Assembly: GCA_039720395.1 (NCBI GenBank)
Contig: CM077826.1
Coordinates: 30,872,810-30,936,809, forward strand
Length of the DNA: 64,000 nucleotides
Direction of reading: 5' to 3'
Source of the DNA: Liquidambar formosana
Lineage: Eukaryota > Streptophyta > Magnoliopsida > Saxifragales > Altingiaceae
Shown: positions 10,640 through 21,627 of the stretch, piece after piece
How the letters are laid out: each line of letters begins with the position of its first letter
How positions within the stretch are numbered: the first letter of the stretch is position 1
Program-made: the position numbers and the translations under genes
Notes under the pieces: generated by a model
What the model saw: the letters and a program-made list of their open reading frames with translations, nothing else
Told to the model about the DNA's origin: nothing
Database searches by the model: none

Positions 10640-13600
10640 ATGGCCGACGAAAGAACTAGTGAGGGGCACTTTGACCTTGAGGCTTGCCTGAAAGCCATCA
10701 TGACCAAGCTTGACCATACCGCCGAGACATCCGATACCGCATTGAAAATGGCTCAAGAGAACCAATAGAAGATGGCGGATCTTGAACAAAATGGCTCTAA
10801 GGCCCATTCCTCGGGTATACCTCATGGGGCTGGCACCGAAGAGGGACCTCAATCCAATGAGAACACCAAGACAAGGGGGGAAAGTAGCTCGAAACCTGAG
10901 GTCACCGACCTAGAAGGGGAAGCCAAGGGGAAAGGTACTAGCAGTGATTCCGTGTTAGCTAGCAAGGTAGAAGCATTGGAGAGAACCTATAAAAGGGATT
11001 CGCAGGGCTGATGACATGGTCGATGTGCGGACTCTATCCCTGTTTCCAACGGCTCGTATTCCACTACAATTCAAGATGCCGGAGTTAGAAAAGTTCGATG
11101 GGACGGGTTGCCCTAAGACTCATTTGAAGATGTACGTGCGAGCTATGCACCCTCGAGGGGCTACTGACGAGCTTTTAGCTCAAATGTTCCATGAAACCTT
11201 GGCCACTTCTGCTTTGAAATGGTTCTTATCCTTGGATGAGAATAGAACCCGGACTTGGGAAGACATATGCAATGAGTTTTCAGAGCACTACAAGTATAAC
11301 ACAGAGGTGGACGTTACTCGAAGGGACCTAGAAACTACCAAGCAAGGGGCTCATGAAACTTTCTCCGCTTACATTACAAGGTGGAGACAAAAGGCGTCGA
11401 GAATGACGGATAGGCCGAATGAGGAGGACCAAATTCAGTTAGTGGTTAAGAACCTGCTGCCCGTGTATCACAAGCACCTATTTGCCCACTATTTCCCAAA
11501 TTTCAAAGCTCTCATTGGGGCTGGCACGCAGGTTGAAGATGCTATCAATGATGGGACAATCAAGACTGAGGAAGTGAGGAGTCGCAAGACAAACTTTACT
11601 GGGAAGAACAATGCCGAGGTCAACACCATAACTCAACCAATCCAACCCTTTTCTCTCAATGATGTCAACCCACCTCGCCAATTCACTGACCTATTCATGC
11701 CACTCGAAAGAGTCCTTGAAAAGCTCATAAGTCGTGACCTATTGAAGCCACTCGACCCAAGACCTCCACCAAATCCCTTACCCAAGAGCTACAATGAGAA
11801 TGAGTACTGCAAGTACCATCAATCCAAAGGCCATGCCACCAATCGCTGTATTCGCCTTCGCCACCAAGTCCAAGACCTCATTGACAAGCAAGTCATTTCA
11901 CCACCAACCCGTCCAAATGTCACCCGTAATCCTCTCCCATCACACAACAACACACCCCCACCTAACACCATAAATGCCATTGGGGTTGAATCCTCTCGCC
12001 CTCGCCATCCCATAAGACAATACACTCCGCTCCCCATGACCTTAACCCGTCTCTTCACCATTTGCCGCAATAACAGCCTTATCATGCCACTTCCACCAAA
12101 GCCAAGACCATCAACCCCTCACCAATATTGCCAATACCATCGTGCACCCGGCCATGACACCGAGGCTTGTTCTATACTAAAGAAGATCATCCAAGACCTC
12201 ATTGACCAAAAGGTTTTGTTGTTGCCAAAGAAATCTATCCAACAAGAGCTGAAAGAAAGATATGAAGCAGGGGATCCTCAGGTTGGCCTATTAGGTGAAG
12301 CGTCGGGGAAATATGATTACTATGTGCTGTACTCAAGCCCAAGTCCGATATCAGATGAGCCGATAGTCCCTTCAGGTTGGGATGACTTGCCGACAGAGAT
12401 GGAGAGCATCGACATGATAGAATGGGATGACTTGATGAATGACTCCGAGGAAGTCCATGACATATGGGCTAGCGATGATGAGTTGGACCATATAACCAGA
12501 GGGGGTCGTCATTTCAAGCCTCCCCACCTAGAATCTGAAAATCCGTTGGAAGATTTGGAAGGGCAGAGGCGTCCTAGCTTGCAAGAAGAAGAGGATGAAG
12601 TGCTTAGGCAGCTGAAGAAGACCAATGCCAACATTACTATTTGGGGCTTGCTCATGGCCTCGCATAAGCACAGACAGACCGTGTTGAAACTGTTGAATCA
12701 GATACAAGTGCCTGTTGACACATCCCCCGAGGGATTGGTACATTTGGTGAATCCAACTCCCAAGAACTCAACCATCGTGTTCACCGATGTAGACCTACCT
12801 AAAAGCGGGCCGAGCCATTCTCAAGCTCTCTATGTGACCATTGACACTATGGGGAAGAGGGTTCCCACCGTTCTTATCGACAATGGGTCCGCACTGAATG
12901 TATGTCCTCTCCGAACTGCCACTGTTTTGGGTTTGGGACCCACTGATTTCACGCCATCTGGGCAGACCGTAAGAGCTTATGACAACACCCGCCGAGAAGT
13001 AATAGGGGTAGTTACTTTGCCTCTTATCATGGGACCCACTGAATTTAGGGTAGAATTCCAAGTGTTGGATGTGCCGTCATGTTTCAACTTGTTGTTGGGC
13101 CGACCTTGGATCCATCCTGCTGGGGCTGTGCCATCTTCACTCCATCAAAAGGTGAAGTTTCCTTATGAAGGGGCCATAGTAACACTTCAAGGGGACTATG
13201 AATTGAAACTCGCAGGTGTGCCTATATGTGAGATACAACCCGAATCAGCAGCGATACCGCTATCTGGGTTTGACTATGTCCAATGCATTGAGAAAGAGCT
13301 CGAAAAGGGTGAATTAATACCCTTGGACTTTTGCCCCCATGGCAACTTGCATGTTGGTGAAATCATGAGAAGGATGAGTTTCTTCCCAGGCATGGGGCTA
13401 GGGCGTCGCCAACAAGGGATCCCTACGTCTATTCAAAGCCGTGTCACCTCATATACTTTTGGGTTAGGATATGAGCCCTCCAAAAATGATTATGCGGAAA
13501 TGCTGAAGAGGAACAAAGAGAAAGTAAGAGCCAAAGCCGAGGGAAGGGTGCCAGACCTGAAGATCTCGCCATATCGACCTACTTTGAATGGTTACTTCGT

Positions 13601-13975
13601 CAAAGAAGGGGATGATTTTCTATATTGCGGGTTTCCAGAGCCCACCTTTGACCAAGCTACCAAGATCCGAGTTCCGGGTTTTGAAATCTTCTTCACCGAA
13701 TGGTATCCAATCACAGCTGAAATGGTGGATGATGATGCCATCAATGATGAGTTCTGGGAAAAGAAAGAGGAGGACTGGGCAGAGAACCTTGATGCGGGGG
13801 CTATGACTGAAATGTTCCAAGACATGATCCTCACCGTGGAAGACTCGACCATTGAAGAACTCCAGGGTTCATCCATTAGCCATGCTACCGTGCCATTCCT
13901 GAATTGGTACCTTGAATGTGGTGTCATTGCGGAGATCCATGAAGAAGAAGACCTTGGCCTACCTGATAGCAGCTT
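10640..13975 (+). pseudogene. gag-pro: gag-protease (nested copy)
   Basis: Capsid and aspartic protease of the nested element. The conserved start is MADERTS at 10640; the largest open stretch runs from 11016 to the stop at 13977-13979. The N-terminal part is broken by a TAG at 10769-10771 and a one-base insertion in an A run near 10992. Two zinc-knuckle-like motifs are present (YCKYHQSKGHATNRC near 11805 and YCQYHRAPGHDTEAC near 12126). The protease has DNGSALNV near 12879 and the flap-side block LLLGRPWIHPAGAVPS near 13094. The exon is predicted to leave its frame at AGCTT|GTAGGT, before the stop. The product would form virus-like particles in the cytoplasm if expressed. Confidence 0.9.
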
Positions 13976-14146
13976 GTAGGTGTCTTAGTTTAGTAATATT
14001 TCCCTAATTCAATAAGATGTATCTACTTTACTCACTTTGTGGAGTCATAGTATTGATACAGATTTGTTTGTTTTCCTTCTTTCTTTTGTGTGTCATTCCC
14101 ATTATTCCTAGTCAATAAAGTGTGCTTTCTTTCTCTATATATGCAG
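13976..14146 (+). other. Intron between protease and reverse transcriptase (nested copy)
   Basis: 171 bp, donor TT|GTAGGT, acceptor TATATATGCAG|T, with a T-rich stretch before the acceptor. Two exon bases upstream plus one downstream complete a Phe codon and join both frames in phase, exactly as in the outer copy (5014-5182). It contains in-frame stops, so RT is made only from spliced RNA, if at all. Unspliced RNA would give gag-pro alone, as proposed for Ogre elements. Confidence 0.75.
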
Positions 14147-17100
14147 TGTCTCTTTTCTCTCCTCTATGGATATTTATGGCATGGATATAGATCCTAGGAA
14201 CGATGTCCCCCCGGAGCTCGTTGAGCAAAGGAAAAGGGGCGTCACCGAACCTAATATGGATGAATTGGAATCAATCAACTTAGGGACGAATGAATTGCCA
14301 AGAATAGTTAAAATTGGGAAAACCCTCTCCCCCGTTGAAAAAGAAAAGATGATCTCTCTCTTGAAAGCCAACATTATGGCTTTTGCATGGTCTTATGAAG
14401 ACATGCCTGGCATCGACCCCGATATTGTGCAACACTATATCCCCACTAATTCCCTAAAGAAGCCGGTAAAGCAGAAACTCAGAAGATTAAAACCAGAATG
14501 GGCCCTAAAAGTAAAAGAAGAGGTAACTAAACAACTAGACGCGGGTTTCCTTCCAAGTTGTGGAGTACCCCGAGTGGTTGTCGAATATAGTGCCTGTGCC
14601 TAAAAAAGATGGGAAAGTGAGGATGTGTGTCGACTTCCGAGATCTCAACGCCGCTGAGCCCTAAGGATGACTTTCCTTTACCCCATATCGACGTGTTGGT
14701 AGATAGCACGGTGGGACATGCACTCCTCTCCTTCATGGACGGATTCTCTGGGTATAACCAGATAAAGATGGCGCCTCAAGACATGGAGAAAACAGCCTTT
14801 ATCACGCAATGGGGAACGTACTGTTACAAAGTAATGCCTTTTGGCTTAAGAAACGCTGGGGCTACTTACCAAAGAGCAGCTACGACCCTATTGCATGATA
14901 TGATCCATAAGGAAGTCGAGGTTTACGTCGATGATATGATCGTGAAGTCCGTGGATAGGGAAGGGCATTTCAAGGCACTAGAGAAATTCTTAGAGCGAGC
15001 AAAAAAGTACAATCTCCGTCTCAACCCACAGAAGTGTGCTTTCGGCGTCACTGCAGGCAAGCTATTGGGGTTTATGATCACTCAGAGAGGTATCGAAGTG
15101 GACCCAGGGAAGATAAAAGCTATTGTGGAGATGGAGCCGCCTAGCACTGAGAAGCAGATCCGAGGTTTTCTGGGAAGAGTTCAATACATAAGCCGATTCA
15201 TTGCCAACTTGACCATGGTTTGCGAACCAATCTTCAAATTGCTTAAGAAAGGTGTGCCAAAAGTATGGAACGAAGAATGCCAAGAGGCCTTTGAGACCAT
15301 TAAGAGATACTTGAGCAATCCTCCAATCTTAGTTCCCCCACGGCAAGGTGCGCCACTTTTGTTATACTTAACGGTCACCGAAACCGCGACGGGAGCTATG
15401 TTAGCTCAATATCTTGAAGGGTCTACAAAGGAAAATGCCATTTATTACTTAAGCAAGAAAATGACAGACTATGAAGTGAAGTACAATGCAATTGAAAAGG
15501 CTTGTGTGGCACTAGTATGGGCGACGCAGAAACTCCGACACTACATGATGTCCTTTCGAAGTGTTCTTGATAAGTCGCATGGACCCGTTGAAGTACCTGG
15601 TAGAAAGGCCAGTATTGTCATTCAGAACTGCTCGATGGTCAATTCTCCTCAATGAATTCGACATCAAGTACGTGAATCAGAAGTCTATCAAGGGAAGCGT
15701 CATCGCAGACTACCTAGCCAGCTGTCCGGTGTCATCATCCGCTCCGTTCAACGATCAATTCCCAGATGAAGACGTGCTAGAGATTGGTAGAAAAACTTGG
15801 AGAGTATACTTCGATGGGGCAGCCAATAAGAAAGGTTATGGGATAGGAGTCCTGCTGGTCTCACCTGAAGAGGCATTTACACCGTTGGCGGTCAAGTTGG
15901 GGTTCGAAGCTACCAACAACATTGCTGAGTATGAGGCCTGTATCCTAGCACTGGAAGCGGCACTTGAATTGGGGATCAAAGAATTAGAAGTGTTCGGGGA
16001 CTCGGCGCTAATCATTTGTCAGATAAAAGGGGAATGGAAAACTCGAGATGAGAAGCTGCTACCCTACCATGCCTACCTGGAAGCTCTAACCAAGGAGTTC
16101 TCAGAGATAGAATTTAACTACCTTTCAAGAAACAAGAACCAGTTCGCCGATGCCTTGGCGACCCTAGCATCCATGGTGGAGATACCTGAAGGGGGAAATG
16201 TGAAGCCGTTGGTGATAGAATGCCGAGACAAGCCTGTGTACTGTTGTGCAATCCGAGGAGGGGAAGTGAATGATGGCCGTCCGTGGTTCCATGACATAAA
16301 GAAGTTCATTGAAGAAAGGGAGTACCCAGAAGGAGCATCTCGCATTGATAGAAAAACCCTAAGGCGGTTGGCAAGTCACTATGTACTTTGTGGAGGAAAG
16401 CTATATCGGAGATCATACGACGGGATCCACCTGCTGTGTGTCACCGAGGAAGAAGCCGAGCATCTGATTAAAGAAATCCATGAAGGGACAGGGGCTCCGC
16501 ATATGAATGGCTATATGTTAGCTAAGAAAATCATGAGGTTAGGCTATTATTGGTCTACCATGGAAAGAGACTGCCACGCACATGTCAAGAAGTGCCACAA
16601 ATGCCAACTGTTCGCCAGTGGACAACATTTGCCTTCTATGCCTTTAACGAGTATGTCGTCACCTTGGCCATTCGCGGTAGTGGGGGATAGATATCATCGG
16701 ACAGATCAAGCCAAAGGCATCAAATGGGCATGAATACATCCTGGTTGCCATCGACTACTTCACTAAGTGGGTGGAAGCAGCGTCCTTCAAGACCTTGAAT
16801 TCCAAGAAGGTAGCACAGTTCATACAGCACAGCATCATCTATCGATATGGGGTACCGCATGAAGTTATCTCAGACAATGGCCAGCACTTTCAGAAAGAAA
16901 CCCATGAGCTCTTGCAAAAGTACGGCATAGTCCACCATCTGTCATCACCATACCGTCCTCAGACTAATGGAGCGGTGGAAGCAGCTAACAAGAACATCAA
17001 GAAGATACTACAGAAGACTGCGGACTCACACACAGACTGGCATGAGAAGTTGCCATTGGCTCTATGGGGTTACAGAACATCAATAAGATCGTCAACAGGG

Positions 17101-17529
17101 GCTACCCCTTATTCTCTAGTTTATGGAATGGAGGCCGTGTTGCCAGTTGAATTGGAAGTTCCTTCACTAAGAGTTGCCGTGGAGAGCCAGATAACAGAAG
17201 TGGACTGGGTTAAGAGCCGCTATGATGAGTTAGCTTTGCTGGATGAAAGGCGTTTAAGGGCGCTGTATCATGTTCAGGGGTATCAACGGAGAGTTGCCAG
17301 AGCATTCAACAAGCATGTCAAAGATTGAGGTCTAAAGAAAGGGGATGTAGTGCTGAAAGAAATCAGAGCTCCAGTGTTCGATCCGCGAGGAAAATTCAAG
17401 CCAAGTTGGGGTGGGCCATACATTATCAAAAAGATATTGCCAGCAGGGGCTGTTCGCCTCATGGATTTAGATGGAATTGAGTTCGCTCGTCCAACTAATT
17501 TGGACCAATTGAAAAAATATCATGTTTGA
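14147..17529 (+). pseudogene. pol: Reverse transcriptase, RNase H, archaeal-type RNase H and integrase (nested copy)
   Basis: Domains in order: RT from MDIYGMDID (14166) with YVDD at 14924-14935; a degenerate RNase H around 15340-15560; archaeal-type RNase H at about 15790-16170 with the acidic residues in YFDGAANKKGYG, NIAEYEAC, FGDSALII and QFADALATLAS; integrase from about 16430 to 17529. The integrase zinc finger has H-H (EIHEG, PHMNGY) and C-C (CHKC). The catalytic triad is Asp in the DIIGQ block near 16696, Asp in SDNGQHF near 16872 and Glu in NGAVEAANK near 16980. One-base insertions near 14552, 14652, 15558 and 16688 shift the frame and a TGA stands at 17326-17328. All motifs survive, so damage is recent. 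Confidence 0.92.
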
Positions 17530-17884
17530 GGCCTGCTAGGTTGAAAACCCGTAAGGGCGGCCTAAGCAAAAGTTAAGGCATGAGAACTACGTAAGACCTG
17601 ATTCTCCATTCAAAAAACAAAAAAAAAAAAAAAAAAAAAACAAAAAAAAAAACAAAACAAAACAAAAACAAAAACAACAAAAAGAAAAAAAAAAGAAAAA
17701 ATCATGGAGATACGTAGGCAACCCATAAAGTTACCTTGGGTGCGGTCTAAATCAAACAACAAAATCCCAAATTTGATTTATTATTGGCAATTTATTCAAA
17801 ACTAAAATTGATTGACATAGCAATTCAGTGGTATTAAGTAAAAGAACTATAAAAGTGCCATAAAAATCCTATTCTATTGAGTCT
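17530..17884 (+). other. Linker with A-rich tract after integrase
   Basis: Non-coding. It contains an A-rich tract with scattered C (about 17608-17702), followed by the short conserved block ATACGTAGGCAACCCATAAA at 17711-17730. The outer copy has the same arrangement (A/G-rich tract 26069-26150, block near 26155). No gene was seen. Confidence 0.6.
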
Positions 17885-19174
17885 TTAATTCTTCTTGGGC
17901 TTCTTTGCAGCTCGCTTTTCAGCTTTCTTCTTCTCTCTTTCGTGTCTTCTTTTCTTCCCCAAGTCGTGTTCATAAGCTGCTATCACTGCTTTCATAATAT
18001 CTTCTCTGCAAGGATCCAAGTTCGTTGTTCTTGATAAGTCCAAAAATCCTTTCTCTTCGAGTAGTCTCTCTCTCACCTAAATTGCTTTTCAACCATTCCT
18101 TATACTCGGGGCTCATCATATACTGGACCATCAGTATTCGTAACTTGGGTTAGTATCAACTTGCTAGGCCATCGGTCCTTCGCCCAAGTCACTACAGAAA
18201 GACCCGCAGGGCACCACAGGATAGTCACCTTTCAAGGAAGTGGGTATGGTTTGCATGGCGCCCATCTGACGCAGAACCCTTGAAGGCCAATAGAAGGAAG
18301 TAGACCTCAGTCCTATGAGTCTCACCATGGCGCATCCAGAAGTCCGCAGAAGCACCTGGTCACTGCAGCCCCATATGAATACAAACCACTTGACACTCCT
18401 CCAAGAAAGGGTTTGGTAGTAACCTAGCCAATCTCTCAATGAAAATTGCCCAGGTAATTCAATGCGGCGAAGGCAGTAATGCTGGGGCTTGTATGGTGTA
18501 ATGGCAACTGGTGACAAGAAATTCAGTCTTTCAAGCAACCACATCTGCAGTAGAATGGGGCTACCTCCTAAAGGAACCTTTGGGTCCTCATGAGTTTTAT
18601 CCAAACCATTCAGGGTTTCAGCTAGCACCATGGGAATCAAGTTATGGCCCTTGGCAAGGAGAGGAATCAAGTCACAGATTTGAATGGGAACATGTGGAGT
18701 ACCAGTGGAAATAAGGAAACGACCAATGAGGCAAAAGGCAAGTGCATGCTTAATAGGAAAGGTAAAATTCAGAATACCTTTACTATCACAAGCTAAAAAA
18801 GAGGTTGCCAATTTCATCAAGTCTACCATATGGTCCTTTACAAACGTAGAGGCATATTGTGAGTGAATCCCAAGTAGATTGGAGAAAGAAGTAAGAAAGC
18901 TTGGGCGAGGAGTAGGGAGAATGAAAGGACCTACCGTTGAAACTCCATACAATGCACAGAATTCCTCCATGGTTGGGCACAGTTCTTCATAGTTGAAGCG
19001 GAACACATGAACTTGAGGATCCCAAAAATATGTAGCAGCAGTCAAGAGGTTCGTTTCAAGCCTCACATGCCTCAAGGAGAGCAATGGATCCAAGCCAAAG
19101 CACTTGAACTCAGATTTTGCTTCAGCACTCATAACTCTCAAAAACCCTCCTAAAAATTTGTCTAGAGCCTCCAT
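17885..19174 (-). pseudogene. Antisense ORF 1 (plant mobile domain-like / DUF7745-like), nested copy
   Basis: The main open stretch, 19174 to 18164, encodes 336 residues starting MEALDKFLGG. A short downstream stretch (18076-17885) encodes the Lys-rich tail (KKRRHEREKKK...KKPKKN). Near the N-terminus lie LRHVRLETNLLTAATYFWDP and FRFNYEELCPTMEEFCALYG, the W-D-P...F-x-F...E-x-x-P-T-x-x-E pattern that resembles plant mobile domain proteins. The outer copy carries the same gene at 26331-27617. It lies opposite to gag-pol, between integrase and 3' LTR. Extra antisense ORFs are known in Tat elements, some with a transposon-associated domain. Frameshifts around 18060-18170 separate core and tail. 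Function is unknown; the basic tail may bind nucleic acid or direct nuclear import (inference). Confidence 0.8.
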
Positions 19175-19222
19175 AATTTCTAATGAATGAATACAAGTAG
19201 GTTTAGGAACCTCTTGGATGTG

Positions 19223-19230
19223 TTTTTATA
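19223..19230 (-). promoter_or_regulatory. TATA box of antisense ORF 1 (nested copy)
   Basis: TATAAAAA on the minus strand, 49 bp upstream of the MEALD start. The surrounding block (TTTGTGACC, then TTCCCTATAAAAACACA) is nearly unchanged in the outer copy at 27665-27672, where the spacing to MEALD is 48 bp. This suggests the antisense gene has its own promoter. Confidence 0.6.
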
Positions 19231-19320
19231 GGGAAAAGGTCACAAATCCAAGTTCAAATAGGAAAAAACCCATCAGAATAGGAAGTTTCCTATTCAAAGT
19301 GGGATTTCCGCTTCGGGCTC

Positions 19321-19372
19321 GGGTAACCACCCAGGCCTGGGCGGCTAGCCTCCCGAGGCCTGGTGGTCACCC
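19321..19372. promoter_or_regulatory. GC-rich palindrome upstream of antisense ORF 1 (nested copy)
   Basis: The left arm GGGTAACCACCCAGGCCTGG and the right arm CCTGGTGGTCACCC are near reverse complements. It lies about 90 bp upstream of the antisense TATA box. It belongs to the family of palindromes at 27761-27795, 31001-31076, 33643-33724 and 40306-40340. Confidence 0.6.
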
Positions 19373-19659
19373 AAGCCACTTTGTTTTGGTTTTGCTTCTC
19401 GCTTTGTCTCGCCTTGACGCGTGATCAAACCTCCTTCCAAATGAGATATTCAACACTTTTTGAGCTTAAAATCAATCAAATTCCATCTTGAAATCAATTC
19501 CTTGAATTGATTTTATGTTCAAAAGGGTTGAATATATTTCCCCTGTGCCATGCCAACTCAAGTGACAATGTGTTAAGACACTTTCCTCTTGCACCATGCT
19601 TGTTTAATCTTGATAAATTGATCATATATCCTCATGTCAAATCTTGATTTTTCATCTCA

Positions 19660-21495
19660 CTTGGTTGAATGTATTCATCACTTGAATATATTCTTCCATT
19701 TCAAAAGTGTATTCACCCTTTGAATATACTCCTCAGTTTCAAATTCTTGATTTTCCATCCCACTTGGTTGAATATACTCATCACTTGAATATATTCTTCC
19801 ATTTCAAAAGTGTATTCACTCTTTGAATATGCTTCTCAGCTTCAAATTCTCATTCTCTATCATACTTGGTTGAATATATTCATCACTTGAATATATTCTT
19901 CCATTTCAAAAGCATGTTCACCCATTGAATATGCTTCCTAGTTTCAGATCCTCATTATCACTTACTTGGTTAAATATATTCATCACTTGAATATATTTCT
20001 CCATTTCAATGGTATACTCATCACTCGAGTATACTTCTCAGATATTTCGTCACTTACTTGGTTAAGTATATCCATCGCTTGGGTATATTTCTCCATTTCA
20101 ATGGTATGTTCATCACTTGAACATACTTCTCAGATCATTTGTCACTTACTTGGTTAAGTATATCCACCACTTGGGTATATTTTTTCCATTTCAATGGTAT
20201 GTTCATCACTTGAACATACTTCTCAGATCATTTGTCACTTACTTGGTTAAGTATATCCACCACTTGGGTATATTTTTTCCATTTCAATGGTATACTCATC
20301 ACTTGAGTATACTTCTCAGATATTTTGCCACTTACTTGGTTAAGTATATTCATCACTTGAATATATTTCTCCATTTCAATAGTATGTTCATCACTTGAAC
20401 ATACTTCTCAGAATATTTGTCACTTACTTGGTTAAATATATTCATGACTAGAATATATTTCTCCATTTCAATGGTGTACTCATCACTTGAGTACACTTCT
20501 CAGATTATTCTCTATCTTACTTGCTTAAGTATATCCATCGCTTGGATATATTTCTCTATGGTATGTTTATCACTTAAACATACTTGTCACTTACTTGGTT
20601 AAGTATATCCATCACTTGGATATATTTCTCTATTTCAATGGTATGTTTATCACTCAAACATACTTGTCACTTACTTGGTTAAGTATATTCGTGACTAGAA
20701 TATATTTCTCCATTTCAATGGTGTACTCATCACTTGAGTACACTTCTCAGATTATTCTTATCTTACTTGGTTAAATATATCCGTCGTTTGGATATATTTC
20801 TCCATTTCAATGGTATGTTCATCACTTGAGTGTACTTCTCAGCTTACTTGGTTAAATATATCCATCACTTGGATACATTTCTCCATTTCAAAAGTATGTT
20901 CATCACTTGAACGTACTTCTCAGTCTTTTTCAATCATTAAGTATACTCATCACTTGAGTATATTTCTCAGCATCTTTTTCATCACTTGGTTAAATATGTT
21001 CGTGACCTGAATATATTTCTCCATTTCAAAAGTACACTCATCACTTGAATACACCTCTCAGATTATTCTTATCCTACTTGGTTAAAGATATCCATCGCTT
21101 GGATATATTTCTCCATTTCAATGGTATGCTCACCACTTGAGTATACTTCTCAGATTTCATTCTCAGATTACTTGGTTAAATATATTCGTGACCTGAATAT
21201 ATTTCTCCATTTCAGTGGTATACTCATCATTTGAGTATACTTCTCAGATTTTTTGTCACTCACTTGGTTAAATATATTCGTGACCTGAATATACTTCTCC
21301 ATTTCTAAGGTACGTTCATCACTTGAACGTACTTCTCAGATCTCATTCTCATCACTTGGTTAAATATATTCGTGACTAGAATATATTTCTCCATTTCAAA
21401 AGTATGTTCATTCGTAGTGGCTTGAATATGCTTCTCTTGACAATCATCAACCCCCAGTGGTTTAAGTATACTCATGACTTGAGTACACTTCCTTA
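19660..21495. repeat. Tandem array of hairpin-forming repeats (nested copy)
   Basis: About 1.8 kb of roughly 90-100-bp units separated by CTTACTTGGTTAA and CTCCATTTCAATGG. Each unit has two perfect or near-perfect hairpins. One type has an 8-bp stem and loop ATCACTT, with stems such as GTATGTTC/GAACATAC (20104), GTATACTC/GAGTATAC (20290), GTGTACTC/GAGTACAC (20474), GTACGTTC/GAACGTAC (21310) and GTATGTTT/AAACATAC (20571). The other type has stems such as ATATCC/GGATAT or TATATTC/GAATATA. Stem sequence changes between units while base pairing is kept. Tandem repeats in the 3' untranslated region are known from Retand-type elements. Short open frames in this stretch are repeat artefacts. Confidence 0.9.
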
Positions 21496-21585
21496 TTTCA
21501 GTCTCAGGTTTTCAACCTCCCATCATTGTTGGTATCAGTGTGTGATTTCTCCAGGCTTTTTGGCCAAAAATGGGTTGTTCTTTAT

Positions 21586-21627
21586 CATTGGTTCACAAGT
21601 GTAACTTGTTCGCCAATGAGGGGCTTC
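21586..21627 (+). other. Terminal hairpin and polypurine tract (nested copy)
   Basis: An imperfect hairpin (CATTGG...ACAAGT pairing with ACTTGT...CCAATG, 21586-21618) is followed by AATGAGGGGCTTC directly before the 3' LTR. The purine-rich AATGAGGGG is the likely plus-strand primer. The outer copy has the same hairpin and tract at 32896-32937. Confidence 0.65.

Noticed and set aside
19966..21010. Repetitive open frames in the 3' region of the nested element
   Set aside because: Caused by the tandem hairpin array; peptide repeats track the DNA period.
19660..21495. CRISPR-like look of palindromic repeats
   Set aside because: No unique spacers of constant length; the context is a plant retrotransposon.
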